Shown piece by piece: positions 16,801 to 24,963 of a stretch of 64,000 nt of DNA. The translations under genes and the position numbers were made by a program. The stretch's first letter is position 1. The number at the start of each line of letters is the position of its first letter. Below the pieces are notes generated by a model. That model was given only the letters and a program-made list of their open reading frames with translations, was not told where the DNA came from and ran no database searches. This stretch comes from JACCTU01 sp963798985. Lineage in GTDB: Bacteria; Actinomycetota; Thermoleophilia; Gaiellales; Gaiellaceae. The stretch covers positions 186,001 through 250,000 of the forward strand of contig CAWCVL010000007.1 in the NCBI GenBank assembly GCA_963798985.1. The letters run 5' to 3'.

Positions 16801-18283
16801 GCGACCTGCTCGAGACGACGGATGTTCTGACGGAGGAGGCGCTCGGCTTCGTCGAGCGCCTCCACCGCGAGCTCGACGGCGAGCGGCGCCAGTTACTCGC
16901 GGCGCGGGCCGAGCGACAGGCGCGCCTCGACGCAGGTGAGCGGCCGGACTTCCTCGCCGACACGACGGAGGTGCGGGAGGCCGACTGGCGCGTGCGCCCT
17001 GCCCCGGCGGACCTGCAGGACCGCCGCGTCGAGATCACCGGCCCGGTCGACCGCAAGATGATGATCAACGCGCTCAACTCGGGCGCGAAGGTCTTCATGG
17101 CCGACTTCGAGGACGCGTGCTCGCCGACGTGGGCGAACGTCGTCGACGGCCAGCGGAACGTGCGCGACGCGGTACGGCGCACGATCGCGCTCGAGCAGGG
17201 CGAGAAGAGCTACCGGCTGAACGACGAGATCGCGACGCTGGTCGTCCGCCCGCGCGGCTGGCACCTGCCCGAGCGCCACTTCGAGGTCGACGGCGAGCCG
17301 GTCTCCGCGAGCCTGTTCGACTTCGGCCTCTGCGTCTTCCACAACGCGCGCGAGCAGCTCGACCGCGGGACCGGCCCGTACTTCTACCTCCCGAAGCTCG
17401 AGGGCCACCGCGAGGCGCGGCTCTGGAGCCGTGCCTTCGTGCTCGCCGAGGACGAGCTCGGCCTCGACCGGGGCTCGATTCGCGCGACCGTCCTGATCGA
17501 GACCGTGCTCGCGGCGTTCGAGATGGACGAGATCCTCTACGAGCTCCGCGACCACATCACTGCGCTGAACGCCGGACGCTGGGACTACATCTTCAGCCTG
17601 ATCAAGAAGCTCCACGCCCAGGGCGAGGTCCTGCCGGACCGCCCGCAGGTCTCGATGACGGTGCCGTTCATGCGCGCCTATACCGAGCTGCTCGTGCGCA
17701 CGTGCCACCGGCGGGGCGCGCACGCGATCGGTGGCATGGCGGCTTTCATCCCGTCCCGCCGCGACGCCGAGGTGAACGAGGTCGCGCTCCAGAAGGTGCA
17801 GGAGGACAAGGTTCGGGAAGCGTCGGACGGCTTCGACGGCACGTGGGTCGCGCACCCCGACCTGGTCCCGGTGGCGCTCGAGCAGTTCGAGCGGCCGAAC
17901 CAGCTCGATCGGCTTCGCGAGGACGTCGAGACGACCGCCGGCCGAGCTCCTCGACCTGCGCGTTCCGGGCGGCGAGGTGACCGACGACGGGCTTCGCCTG
18001 AACGTCCGCGTCGGCGTGCGCTACCTCGACGCCTGGCTGAACGGCACGGGCGCCGCGGCGATCGAGAACCTGATGGAGGACGTCGCGACGGCAGAGATCT
18101 CGCGCTCGCAGGTCTGGCAGTGGGTGCATGCCGGCAACTTCTCGCCGGAGGACGTCCGCAAGGTGATGGCAGAGGAGATCGGCGAGCGAGGCGCGCGAGG
18201 CGCAGGAGGTCTTCGAGCAGGTCGCGCTCTCCGACGAGTTCGTCGAGTTCCTCACGCTGGCGGCGTACGAGCGGCTGCCGTGA
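16797..18283 (+). CDS. aceB: Malate synthase A (two single-base frameshifts)
   Basis: About 494 aa once joined. Condenses glyoxylate with acetyl-CoA to malate. MMINALNSGAKVFMADFEDA, VRPRGWHLPE, YFYLPKLEGH and TVLIETVLAAFEMDEI form the active site, and GGMAAFIPSRRD is the family loop. The frame breaks at about 17940 (one extra G before CCGAGCTC) and about 18187 (one extra C in GAG-C-GAG); removing both restores LDLRVPGGEVTDDGLRLNVR and IGEEAREAQEVFEQ up to the TGA at 18281-18283. Translationally coupled to aceA upstream and the GntR gene downstream. Confidence 0.9.
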
Positions 18284-18987
18284 CCACGCTCAGCACCAAG
18301 GCCGACGACATCTCGCTCGTGATCGAGGAGGCGATCGTCTCCGGCGAGCTCGCGCCCGGCACGGTGCTGCGGCAGGAGCAGCTCTCCGAGCAGTTCGACG
18401 TCAGCCGCACCCCGATCCGCGAGGCGCTGCGCAAGCTCGCCGCTCTCGGGCTCGTCTCGTTCGAGCCGAACCGCGGCGTGCGGGTGCGCACGATCACGCG
18501 GGAGGAGCTACGCGAGGCGTTCCTCGTGCGCGCCGAGCTCGAGAGCCTGGCCACCGAGGCCGCCGCGGCGCAGATGACGGACGAGGCGCTCGAGGAGCTC
18601 GACGCCGCGCAGCAGCGCTTCCACCGGCTGACTGAGGAGATGCGCGCGCGCGAGCCGGGACGCGACCGTCGTGCCTTGACAGCCGACTGGGTCCGCGCGA
18701 ACCACGCGTTCCACGACGTGATCTACCGGGCTGCAGATCTTCCGCTGGTCGAGCAGCTCGCGAAGAGCGCGCGGCGCACGTTCTCCGGTCCTGCGGTGTG
18801 GGCTCCCGGCGACGCGCGCATCGACGAGCTCTACGCCAAGAACGACCAGCAGCACCGGGCGATCCGGCAGGCCCTCGCCGCGCGGAGCGCCGAGGGCGCG
18901 CGGGCACTCGCGCGCGAGCACGTGCTCTCGTCGTTCCACTTGCTCGAGGAGATCCTCGAGCAAGTGGGCGCCAAGCCCTGGCGCTAG
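18280..18987 (+). CDS. GntR-family regulator, FCD (FadR) subfamily
   Basis: 235 aa. N-terminal winged helix (residues ~10-75; LRQEQLSEQFDVSRTPIREA is the recognition helix region) and a C-terminal all-helical FCD domain with the metal/ligand residues in NHAFHDVIY, DQQHRAI and REHV. GTG 18280 overlaps the aceB stop, so it is co-transcribed with the glyoxylate genes and is the likely regulator of aceA-aceB. Its TAG stop shares CTAG with the stop of the convergent rsgA gene. Confidence 0.92.
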   Translation: MTTLSTKADDISLVIEEAIVSGELAPGTVLRQEQLSEQFDVSRTPIREALRKLAALGLVSFEPNRGVRVRTITREELREAFLVRAELESLATEAAAAQMTDEALEELDAAQQRFHRLTEEMRAREPGRDRRALTADWVRANHAFHDVIYRAADLPLVEQLAKSARRTFSGPAVWAPGDARIDELYAKNDQQHRAIRQALAARSAEGARALAREHVLSSFHLLEEILEQVGAKPWR

Positions 18988-20075
18988 CGCTCCTTCAGCT
19001 TGCCGTGCCGGCGTTGGTACCGCGTCTCGCGCGCACGGTCGCGCCAGCGTCGCTTCATCTCCGCCTGCTCGCGGTGGCTTCGCCGCCCTCGCAGCCGCGC
19101 CATCTCGCGCTCGAGCCGCTGGTAGCTGTCCCAGCGCGCTGCGTCGAGCGAGCCGTCCGCGAGCGCCCCGTTGATCGCGCACCCCGGCTCCGTGCGGTGC
19201 GCGCAGTCGCTGAACCGGCACAGCTGCGTGAGCTCCGCGATGTCGGCGAAGGCACGATCGAGATCGCCTTCCCAGAGCTGCAGCTCACGCAGACCGGGCG
19301 TGTCGATCAGGAGCGAGCCGTTCCGGAGCGCGTGCAATTGGCGGTGCCGCGTCTTGTGGCGCCCCCTGCCGTCGTTGCGGAGGTCGCCGACCGGCATCAG
19401 CTCGCGTCCGGCGAGCGTGTTCACGAGCGTCGACTTGCCGACCCCCGACGACCCGATCAGCACGATCGTTCGTGCGGTGCCAAGGTACGCGTCGAGCGCT
19501 TCGAGCCCTTCACCCGTGACGTTGCTCACCGCGTGCACGGGGACCCCCATCGCGATCGCCTCTGCCTCGAGCAGCACGGCCGGGTCGTTGTTCACGTCGA
19601 GCTTCGTCAACACGACGACGGGGTCGGCGCCGCTGTCCCACGCCGTCGCGAGGTAACGCTCGAGCCGGCGCACGTTGAAGTCGCCGTCGAGCCCGGCGAC
19701 GATGAAGATCGTGTCGACGTTCGCGACGAGGACGTGCTCGTCGGACTTGAGCCAGGGCGTCTTGCGCGACACCTTCGTCCGTCGCGGCAGCACCGCCTCG
19801 ATCGCGTAGCGCTCGCCCGCGTCGACGACGACGACCCAGTCGCCGACTGTCGGCATCCCGCCGAACAGCTCGTCCTCGCGCAGCTTGCCGCGCACGTGCG
19901 CGAGCCGGTCGTCCCGCTCCGTGCGCACGGCGAAGCCGCCGCGATGCTCCGCGACGACGCGGGCGGGCTCGAACCCGTCCGACGTATACGTTGTGAAGGC
20001 CGCCTCCAGCTCGTCGGTCCAGCCGAGCTCGGCCAAGTTCATACGGTTCAAAGCGTTCTCCTTCGACGTCGTCAT
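18984..20075 (-). CDS. rsgA: Ribosome small-subunit biogenesis GTPase RsgA
   Basis: 363 aa. Circularly permuted GTPase that matures the 30S subunit. An N-terminal OB-fold (about residues 55-125) precedes the GTPase domain with G4 (LTKLD) ahead of G1 (GSSGVGKSTL) and G3 (DTPGLREL). The C-terminal zinc site is CRFSDCAHRTEPGC, and an arginine-rich tail follows (RRRWRDRARETRYQRRHGKLKER-like, here KRRWRDRARETRYQRR). ATG 20075 is chosen; no ribosome binding site is evident. Stop TAG is shared as CTAG with GntR at 18984-18987. Confidence 0.95.
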   Translation of the reverse strand: MTTSKENALNRMNLAELGWTDELEAAFTTYTSDGFEPARVVAEHRGGFAVRTERDDRLAHVRGKLREDELFGGMPTVGDWVVVVDAGERYAIEAVLPRRTKVSRKTPWLKSDEHVLVANVDTIFIVAGLDGDFNVRRLERYLATAWDSGADPVVVLTKLDVNNDPAVLLEAEAIAMGVPVHAVSNVTGEGLEALDAYLGTARTIVLIGSSGVGKSTLVNTLAGRELMPVGDLRNDGRGRHKTRHRQLHALRNGSLLIDTPGLRELQLWEGDLDRAFADIAELTQLCRFSDCAHRTEPGCAINGALADGSLDAARWDSYQRLEREMARLRGRRSHREQAEMKRRWRDRARETRYQRRHGKLKER

Positions 20076-20259
20076 GGACGCCGCGGACGCTCGACCGCGA
20101 TGCTAGGCGTCGAGCCCCGCGGCCACGCGGGGGGAGGTGATGCAGCTGCGCACGTTGGGCATTGCAAGCCTCCTTCGCTCGACGATGAGCACTCAGGGTA
20201 CGTGCCGTCGCGGACGGCGTCAACGTTTGCGGACGCTCCGCTGCGGCGATTTCCCCTCG
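20076..20259. other. Divergent intergenic region with a GC hairpin
   Basis: 184 bp between rsgA and the PASTA gene. CCCCGCG (20115-20121), loop GCCA, CGCGGGG (20126-20132) is a perfect hairpin, immediately followed by GGAGGTGATG. A frame open from GTG 20137 joins the PASTA gene in frame, so this purine-rich block might be its ribosome binding site, but the encoded residues look non-protein-like. I see no clear promoter for either gene. Confidence 0.35.
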
Positions 20260-21489
20260 GTGAGCACACCGCCGCGCGAGCCGGACCCTGCCGACGAGAC
20301 CCTGATCATCGACGAGAGCGGCCGCACCGAGGTCGTCGAGGAGGAGGTCGTCCCCCCGAGCCGGCCTCCGCGCATCTGGCCCTGGCTGCTGGCGCTCCTC
20401 CTACTTGTCCTCGCCGGCCTGGCCGCCTACTGGCTGCTGGCGCGCGACGACGAGAAGACGGTCGTCCCGAAGGTCGTCGGCCTGACGGAGGCCCAGGCGC
20501 GCACGCGGCTCGCGGAGGCGGAGCTCGAGATGGACGTCGACCGCCGCCCGAGCAACCAGAAGGCGGGGATCGTGTTCGCGCAGTCGCCCGGCCAGGGCGT
20601 TCAGCTGAACGAGGGGCAGACGGTGGAGGTCCTGGTTTCGAGCGGGCTGACCCAGGTCGCGGTGCCGAACGTGATCGGGCTGAAGGAGGCCGAGGCGGTG
20701 GAGCGCCTCGAGGCCGCGAAGTTCGAGGCGAAGGTCGAGCGCGTCTTCGCGGCCGCTCCTGTCGGGGAGGTCGTCGATCAGCAACCCCAGAGCGGTGAGC
20801 AGGCGGCGACGGGGTCCGTGATCACCGTGAAGGTGTCGAAGGGACCGAACACGAAGCCGGTGCCCGACGTGATCGGCCTTCAGGAGGACGAGGCGATCGC
20901 GAGGCTTCGCGACAGCGGCTTCGAGCCGCGCGTGTTCGACGTCCCCGCTGCGGATCCGGCCGGGACCGTGGTCGCGCAGGAGCCGCAGCCCGGTGAGCCC
21001 GCGCCGCCCGACTCGAGCGTGCGGATCAACGTCTCGACCGGCGAGCCGACGGGTGAGACGACGGAACGTCCCGGGACGACGACGCCGACGACCACGGGAA
21101 CCGCTCAGGTGACCGTCCCGAGAGTCGTCGGGCTGGCGCAGACCCCCGCGCTGCGCCGACTGCGGGCTGCCGGCCTCAGGGGCATCGTCGCCTATCGCAC
21201 GTCCGACCAGCCGCGCGGCCGGGTGATCGAGCAGAGTCCCGCAGCCGCTGCACGCGCGAACCGCAACGCGCAGGTCAGGATCGTCGTGGCGATTCCCCAG
21301 GACGCCGAGCAGCTCGAGGTGCCCGACGTCCGCGACCAGGACGAGGACTCGGCGCGGCAGACGCTCGAGGACCTGGGCTTCAGGGTCGAGATCATCCGCA
21401 CCGGCGACGGAGACACCGTCGAGGATCAGCAGCCCGCGCCGGGCGTGACCTCGGCGAGCGGCATGGTTGTCACGCTCTTCGTCGGCTAG
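20260..21489 (+). CDS. Membrane-anchored PASTA-repeat protein without kinase domain
   Basis: About 409 aa. A short acidic cytoplasmic tail, one membrane segment at about residues 41-62 (WPWLLALLLLVLAGLAAYWLL), then five PASTA repeats outside the cell, each opening with (V)P-x-V-x-G-L or a near form: VPKVVGLT, VPNVIGLK, VPDVIGLQ, VPRVVGLA and VPDVRDQD. A Thr-rich linker (TTTPTTTG) separates repeats 3 and 4. PASTA repeats bind peptidoglycan fragments or lipid II in PknB-type kinases and PBPs; here no kinase or transpeptidase is attached, so the likely role is wall sensing or scaffolding. Start is uncertain (GTG 20260, ATG 20185 or GTG 20137). Confidence 0.82.
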   Translation: MSTPPREPDPADETLIIDESGRTEVVEEEVVPPSRPPRIWPWLLALLLLVLAGLAAYWLLARDDEKTVVPKVVGLTEAQARTRLAEAELEMDVDRRPSNQKAGIVFAQSPGQGVQLNEGQTVEVLVSSGLTQVAVPNVIGLKEAEAVERLEAAKFEAKVERVFAAAPVGEVVDQQPQSGEQAATGSVITVKVSKGPNTKPVPDVIGLQEDEAIARLRDSGFEPRVFDVPAADPAGTVVAQEPQPGEPAPPDSSVRINVSTGEPTGETTERPGTTTPTTTGTAQVTVPRVVGLAQTPALRRLRAAGLRGIVAYRTSDQPRGRVIEQSPAAAARANRNAQVRIVVAIPQDAEQLEVPDVRDQDEDSARQTLEDLGFRVEIIRTGDGDTVEDQQPAPGVTSASGMVVTLFVG

Positions 21490-21491
21490 CT

Positions 21492-22166
21492 TCAGCGCGG
21501 CGGCCTCAGCACGGCGAACGGGTCCGTGACGTCGAGCTCACGAGCCTCGAATCTGAAGAGTTCGGGCGGCCGCCCGCCGCTCGGGCCCGACTCGCGCCGC
21601 TCGCCGGTCGGCTCGAGCACGCCTCGGCGCACCAGCACGCGCTGGAGGTTCGTCGCGGAGACGTCGTGGCCGAGCGCGGCGGCGTAGATGTCGCGCAGCT
21701 CGGCGATCGTGAACTGCTCGGGCGCGAGCGCGAAACCGACGTTCGTGTACGAGAGCTTGGCGCGCAGCCGCTCCCGGCCCGCGAGCGTGATCGCCTCGTG
21801 GTCGAAGGCCATCCGCGGCAAGTCGTCGACGTCGTGCCAGCGCGTGTCCTGCGGCACGGCCGGGTCGACGGGACTCGGCACGAGGCCGAGGTAGGCGGTC
21901 GCCAGCTGTCGCTCGCGGGGGTCGCGCTTCGGGTCGCTACGCGTCTCGAGCTGCTCGAGGTGCGCCAGCTCCCGCACGTCGACCTTCGCGGCGAGATGAC
22001 GGCGCATCGAGTCCTCGAGCGTCTCTGGCGCCTCGAGATAACCGCCGGGGAGCGCCCACGAGTCCTTCGCCGGCGCCTTCGCGCGCTGCCAGAGCAGGAC
22101 CTGGAGCTTGGCGCCGCGCACCCGGAGGACGACTCCCAGCGCAACGTGCGTGGTAGACTCGGCCAC
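21492..22166 (-). CDS. NUDIX-domain transcriptional regulator (NrtR-like)
   Basis: 224 aa. The N-terminal NUDIX fold (VALGVVLRVRGAKLQVLLWQ, then GGYLEAPETLEDSMRRHLAA) has a degenerate Nudix box (a functional box is GX5EX7REUXEEXGU; here REUXEE is RRHLAAK), so it probably binds but does not hydrolyse its ligand. The C-terminal part (TIAELRDIYAAALGHDVSAT, NLQRVLVRRGVLEPTG) is the winged-helix typical of NrtR/AraQ-type regulators that sense ADP-ribose-like effectors. GTG 22166 is preceded by TAGTCT with a 7-nt gap, suggesting a leaderless mRNA. It faces the BMP lipoprotein gene over 30 bp. Confidence 0.85.
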   Translation of the reverse strand: MAESTTHVALGVVLRVRGAKLQVLLWQRAKAPAKDSWALPGGYLEAPETLEDSMRRHLAAKVDVRELAHLEQLETRSDPKRDPRERQLATAYLGLVPSPVDPAVPQDTRWHDVDDLPRMAFDHEAITLAGRERLRAKLSYTNVGFALAPEQFTIAELRDIYAAALGHDVSATNLQRVLVRRGVLEPTGERRESGPSGGRPPELFRFEARELDVTDPFAVLRPPR

Positions 22167-22196
22167 CAGTTTTAGACTATCAGGCGAAAACCTCCG
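22167..22196. promoter_or_regulatory. Shared divergent promoter/operator of the NUDIX regulator and BMP lipoprotein
   Basis: Only 30 bp separate the two start codons, and the stretch is AT-rich. GTTTT (22169-22173) and AAAAC (22187-22191) form an inverted repeat with a 13-nt spacer. On the minus strand TAGTCT (22177-22172) is a -10 box 7 nt before GTG 22166. On the plus strand TAGACT (22172-22177) is the likely -10 for the lipoprotein. Confidence 0.5.
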
Positions 22197-23216
22197 ATGA
22201 CCCGCATTCTCACAGTCCTCCTCGCCTCGTCCGTGCTCGCGCTTGCGGCGTGCGGCGGCGACGACGACACCGCCGCTCCCACGAGCACGGGCGGCGAAGA
22301 GGCGCTCAGGGTCGCGTTGATCACCGACGCGGGCCAGCTCAACGATCGCGGCTTCAACCAGCTCGCGTACGAGGGGCTGAAGCGCGCGGAGCGGGAGCTC
22401 GGGATCCAAGGGCGCGTCGTCGAGTCGCGGACGGCCTCCGACTACGTCCCGAACATGACCACGCTTGCGCGGCAGGGCTTCGACGTGATCATCGGCGTGG
22501 GCTTCGCGCAGGGGGACGCGATCGCGAGCGCCGCCAAGGTGTTCCCGGACAAGAAGTTCGTGATCATCGACGTCGACCAGTCGGGCCTGAAGGGCAAGCC
22601 CGCGAACGTCGTCGGGATGCTCTTCCGCGAGGAGCAGGTCGGCTATCTCGCCGGCTTCCTCGCAGCGCTCGAGGCGAAGCGAATGGCCGGCCCACAGGTG
22701 ATCGGCTCGGTCGGCGGGTTCAAGGAGCCGCCGGTCGACCGCTTCATCGCGGGCTATCAGGCCGGCGCGAAGGCGGCGGCGCCCGGGATCAAGACGCTGA
22801 ACGGCTACTCGTCGGACTGGGACGACCAGGCGAAGTGCAAGGAGCTGGCGCTCAACCAGATCCAGGCAGGCGCCAAAGTCGTCTTCCAGGTCGCGGGCGG
22901 CTGCGGGCTCGGAGCACTCGACGCAGCCCGTGAAAGAGAGGTGTGGGGGATCGGCGTCGACGCCGACCAGTCGTTCCTCGGCCCGCACATCCTGACGAGC
23001 GCGCAGAAGAAGGTCGACGAAGGTGTCTTCCGGACGATCAAGAGCGTCCAGGACGGCGAGTGGCAGGGTGGACGCAACCTCGTCTTCGGCCTCGCCGAGG
23101 ACGGCGTCGGCCTCGGCACGATCTCCAAGCAGGCCCCGCAGGAGGACCTCGACGAGCTCGACGTCGTGCGCGAGAAGATCGCGTCGGGCGAGATCGACGT
23201 CCCGACGAGTTTGTAG
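22197..23216 (+). CDS. BMP-family ABC lipoprotein (PnrA/Med-like, nucleoside-binding type)
   Basis: 339 aa. Lipoprotein signal peptide with lipobox LAAC (Cys19), then GGDDDTAAP. The mature part has ITDAGQLNDRGFNQLAYEG, IGVGFAQGDAI, GMLFREEQVGYLAGFLAA and GVDADQSFLG, all typical of basic-membrane-protein family binding proteins, many of which bind purine nucleosides. No permease or ATPase of such an importer is adjacent, so it either shares components elsewhere or acts as a sensor. The divergent NUDIX-type regulator, which belongs to a nucleotide-sensing family, is the likely controller. Confidence 0.9.
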   Translation: MTRILTVLLASSVLALAACGGDDDTAAPTSTGGEEALRVALITDAGQLNDRGFNQLAYEGLKRAERELGIQGRVVESRTASDYVPNMTTLARQGFDVIIGVGFAQGDAIASAAKVFPDKKFVIIDVDQSGLKGKPANVVGMLFREEQVGYLAGFLAALEAKRMAGPQVIGSVGGFKEPPVDRFIAGYQAGAKAAAPGIKTLNGYSSDWDDQAKCKELALNQIQAGAKVVFQVAGGCGLGALDAAREREVWGIGVDADQSFLGPHILTSAQKKVDEGVFRTIKSVQDGEWQGGRNLVFGLAEDGVGLGTISKQAPQEDLDELDVVREKIASGEIDVPTSL

Positions 23217-23474
23217 CTAGCCCCCCGCGATCGCGGTCACGACAAGCACTTGAGAGTCGGCTCGAAGCGGCGTCTCGAGGCCTGCGCCGCCTCGCACGTC
23301 GTCCCCGTCGACGAAGACGTTGACGAGCCGGCGCAGCTCGCCGTGCTCGTCGAGGCAGAGGTCGTGCACCGGCAGCGCGCGCAGCGCGTCGCCGAGCGTC
23401 GCCGCGTCGCTCTCGAACTCGCGCTGCCCGCCCGCCTCGCGCGCGAGCAGCGACGGAAGCTTGACTACGGCCAC
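23217..23474 (-). CDS. MoaD/ThiS-like beta-grasp protein
   Basis: 85 aa ubiquitin-fold protein ending in AIAGG, the di-glycine tail used for thiocarboxylation or protein conjugation in MoaD, ThiS and SAMP/Ubact-like proteins. The N-terminal strand VAVVKLPSLLAREAGG and VNVFVDGDDVR fit the fold. GTG 23474 is the chosen start; the gene overlaps the upstream BNR-repeat gene by 10 bp, so the two are translationally linked. No MoaE, ThiG or E1-like enzyme gene is nearby, so whether it serves sulfur transfer or protein modification is open. Confidence 0.82.
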   Translation of the reverse strand: MAVVKLPSLLAREAGGQREFESDAATLGDALRALPVHDLCLDEHGELRRLVNVFVDGDDVRGGAGLETPLRADSQVLVVTAIAGG

Positions 23475-24529
23475 TCCGCGGTCTCGACCGAGAGGACCGG
23501 CGGCAACCAGCGCGCGGCCTCGTGCCACGACTCGCCGCCGTCGGGGGAGGCCAGGACCGAGCCGGTCTGCGTCCCAAAGTAGAGGCCGTTCGGCTCGTGC
23601 CCGTCCCAGGCCGACGCCTCGCGCAGCACGCCGACCCAAGCCTGCTGCGGCAGCCCGTTCGTCAGCAGATCCCACGACGAGCCGCCGTCGCGCGTCCGGT
23701 ACACGCCGAGCCGGTTGTTCGGCACGACACGGTTCATCGCGCTCTCTTCGGGAATCGTGAACGCCGCGTCCGGGTCGCGCGGGTCGAGCATCAGCGCGAA
23801 CCCGAAGTCGCTCGGCAGCCCGTTCCCGTCGAGCCGTTCCCACGAGGTGCCGCGGTCGTCGGAGCGGTAGACGCCGCAGTGGTTCTGCTGCCAGAGCCGG
23901 TCGGGCTTCGCCGGGTGGATGAGCACCTTGTGGACGCACTGGCCGACCTCGGGCTGTGAGTCGGGCAGAAAGTCGGCCGACGTTCCCTTGTTCGCCGGCT
24001 CCCAGCTCTCGCCGCCGTCGTCGGTCCGGAAGACACCGGCCGCGGAGATGCCGATCACGAGCCGGTTCGAGTCGTCCGGGTCGACGTTGATCGAGTGCAG
24101 GCACATGCCGCCCGCGCCGGGGTTCCACTGGTCGCGGGTCTCGTGGTGGAGGATCGCCTCGTTCGCCTTCCAGGTCACGCCCTGGTCGTCCGAGCGGAAG
24201 AGCACGCCGGGGTCGCCGCCGAGCCAGAGCTCGCCGTTCCCGCCGGGCTCGACGTGCCAGGTCGCGTTGAGCTTGAGCTCTCCGCCCTCGGGCAGCCCGA
24301 GCTCCTCGGCGCGCTCCCAGGTCTCCCCGTTGTCGCTCGAGCGGTGCACCGTCCCGCCGTCGAAGAAGTTCGTCGCTGCGTAGAGCGTGCCGTCCCTCGG
24401 GTCGCGGATCGCGTGGTAGACCGAGAAGCCCGTCAGGTGCGGCCCGTTCAGCGTCCACTCGCGGCGCTCGGCGTCGCCTTCGAGCACGAAGAGCCCCTTC
24501 TTGGTGCCGACGAGGACTGCCAGACCCAC
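23465..24529 (-). CDS. BNR/Asp-box beta-propeller protein (sialidase/VPS10-like)
   Basis: 354 aa. Repeated Asp-box motifs S/T-x-D-x-G-x-T/S-W are visible: SSDNGETW, SDDQGVTW, TDDGGESW, SDDRGTSW, TRDGGSSW and SPDGGESW, so six blades. No signal peptide is evident, so a cytoplasmic location is likely, and the arginine triad of true sialidases is not obvious; a glycosidase name would be unsafe. Start GTG 24529 is preceded on the minus strand by TAGGGT with a 7-nt gap (leaderless). Co-transcribed with the MoaD-like gene. Confidence 0.85.
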   Translation of the reverse strand: MGLAVLVGTKKGLFVLEGDAERREWTLNGPHLTGFSVYHAIRDPRDGTLYAATNFFDGGTVHRSSDNGETWERAEELGLPEGGELKLNATWHVEPGGNGELWLGGDPGVLFRSDDQGVTWKANEAILHHETRDQWNPGAGGMCLHSINVDPDDSNRLVIGISAAGVFRTDDGGESWEPANKGTSADFLPDSQPEVGQCVHKVLIHPAKPDRLWQQNHCGVYRSDDRGTSWERLDGNGLPSDFGFALMLDPRDPDAAFTIPEESAMNRVVPNNRLGVYRTRDGGSSWDLLTNGLPQQAWVGVLREASAWDGHEPNGLYFGTQTGSVLASPDGGESWHEAARWLPPVLSVETAEWP

Positions 24530-24567
24530 GACTCGAACCCTACCGTGCCCGGTACCGTCACCGAACG

Positions 24568-24963
24568 GTGGCACGCCTCACCGACGAGCAGGCCGCGCTC
24601 TTTCTCGACGCCAACTACGCGGTCGTCGCAACCTTGCGCGCGGACGGGTCGCCGCACCAGACCGCGACGTGGGTCGACTGGGACGGCGAGCGCGTGCTCT
24701 TCAACATCACGGTCACCCGCAAGAAGTACGCGGAGCTTCAGCGCGACCCGCGCGTGTCGGTGTTCGTCTTCGGCGGCGACGACTGGTACCGCTGGGTCAC
24801 GGTCAGCGGGACTTGCGACCTGACGCTCGAGGGCGCCGCAGAGCACATCCACAAGCTTTCGCGCAAGTACCGCGGACGGGACTACGCCCTGAAGCCCGAA
24901 GAGCAGCGTGTGATCGTGCGGGTCACGCCCGAGCGCGTCACCGCGTACGGTTTCGACTCGTGA
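24568..24963 (+). CDS. PPOX-class (pyridoxamine-phosphate-oxidase-like) flavin/F420-binding protein
   Basis: 131 aa split-barrel protein. LDANYAVVATLRADGSPHQT, VLFNITVTRKKYAELQRDPR and VSVFVFGGDDWYRWVTVSG are typical of the actinobacterial PPOX family whose members reduce substrates with F420H2 or bind FMN or haem. Arg/Lys residues in TRKK fit phosphate binding. GTG 24568 diverges from the BNR gene by 38 nt; TACCGT at 24553-24558 is a possible -10. The next gene overlaps by 4 nt. Confidence 0.88.
   Translation: MARLTDEQAALFLDANYAVVATLRADGSPHQTATWVDWDGERVLFNITVTRKKYAELQRDPRVSVFVFGGDDWYRWVTVSGTCDLTLEGAAEHIHKLSRKYRGRDYALKPEEQRVIVRVTPERVTAYGFDS

Noticed and set aside
20137..20259. N-terminal extension of the PASTA protein from GTG 20137
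   Set aside because: The encoded residues are Arg/Cys/Thr-rich and unlike the acidic tail that follows; the purine block before it is part of a hairpin and spaced badly for ATG 20140. Kept only as an alternative start.
24505..24560. T-arm-like string GGTTCGAGTC on the minus strand as a tRNA
   Set aside because: The flanks do not form the T stem or any cloverleaf; the stretch is the start region of the BNR gene. No tRNA was found elsewhere in the window.
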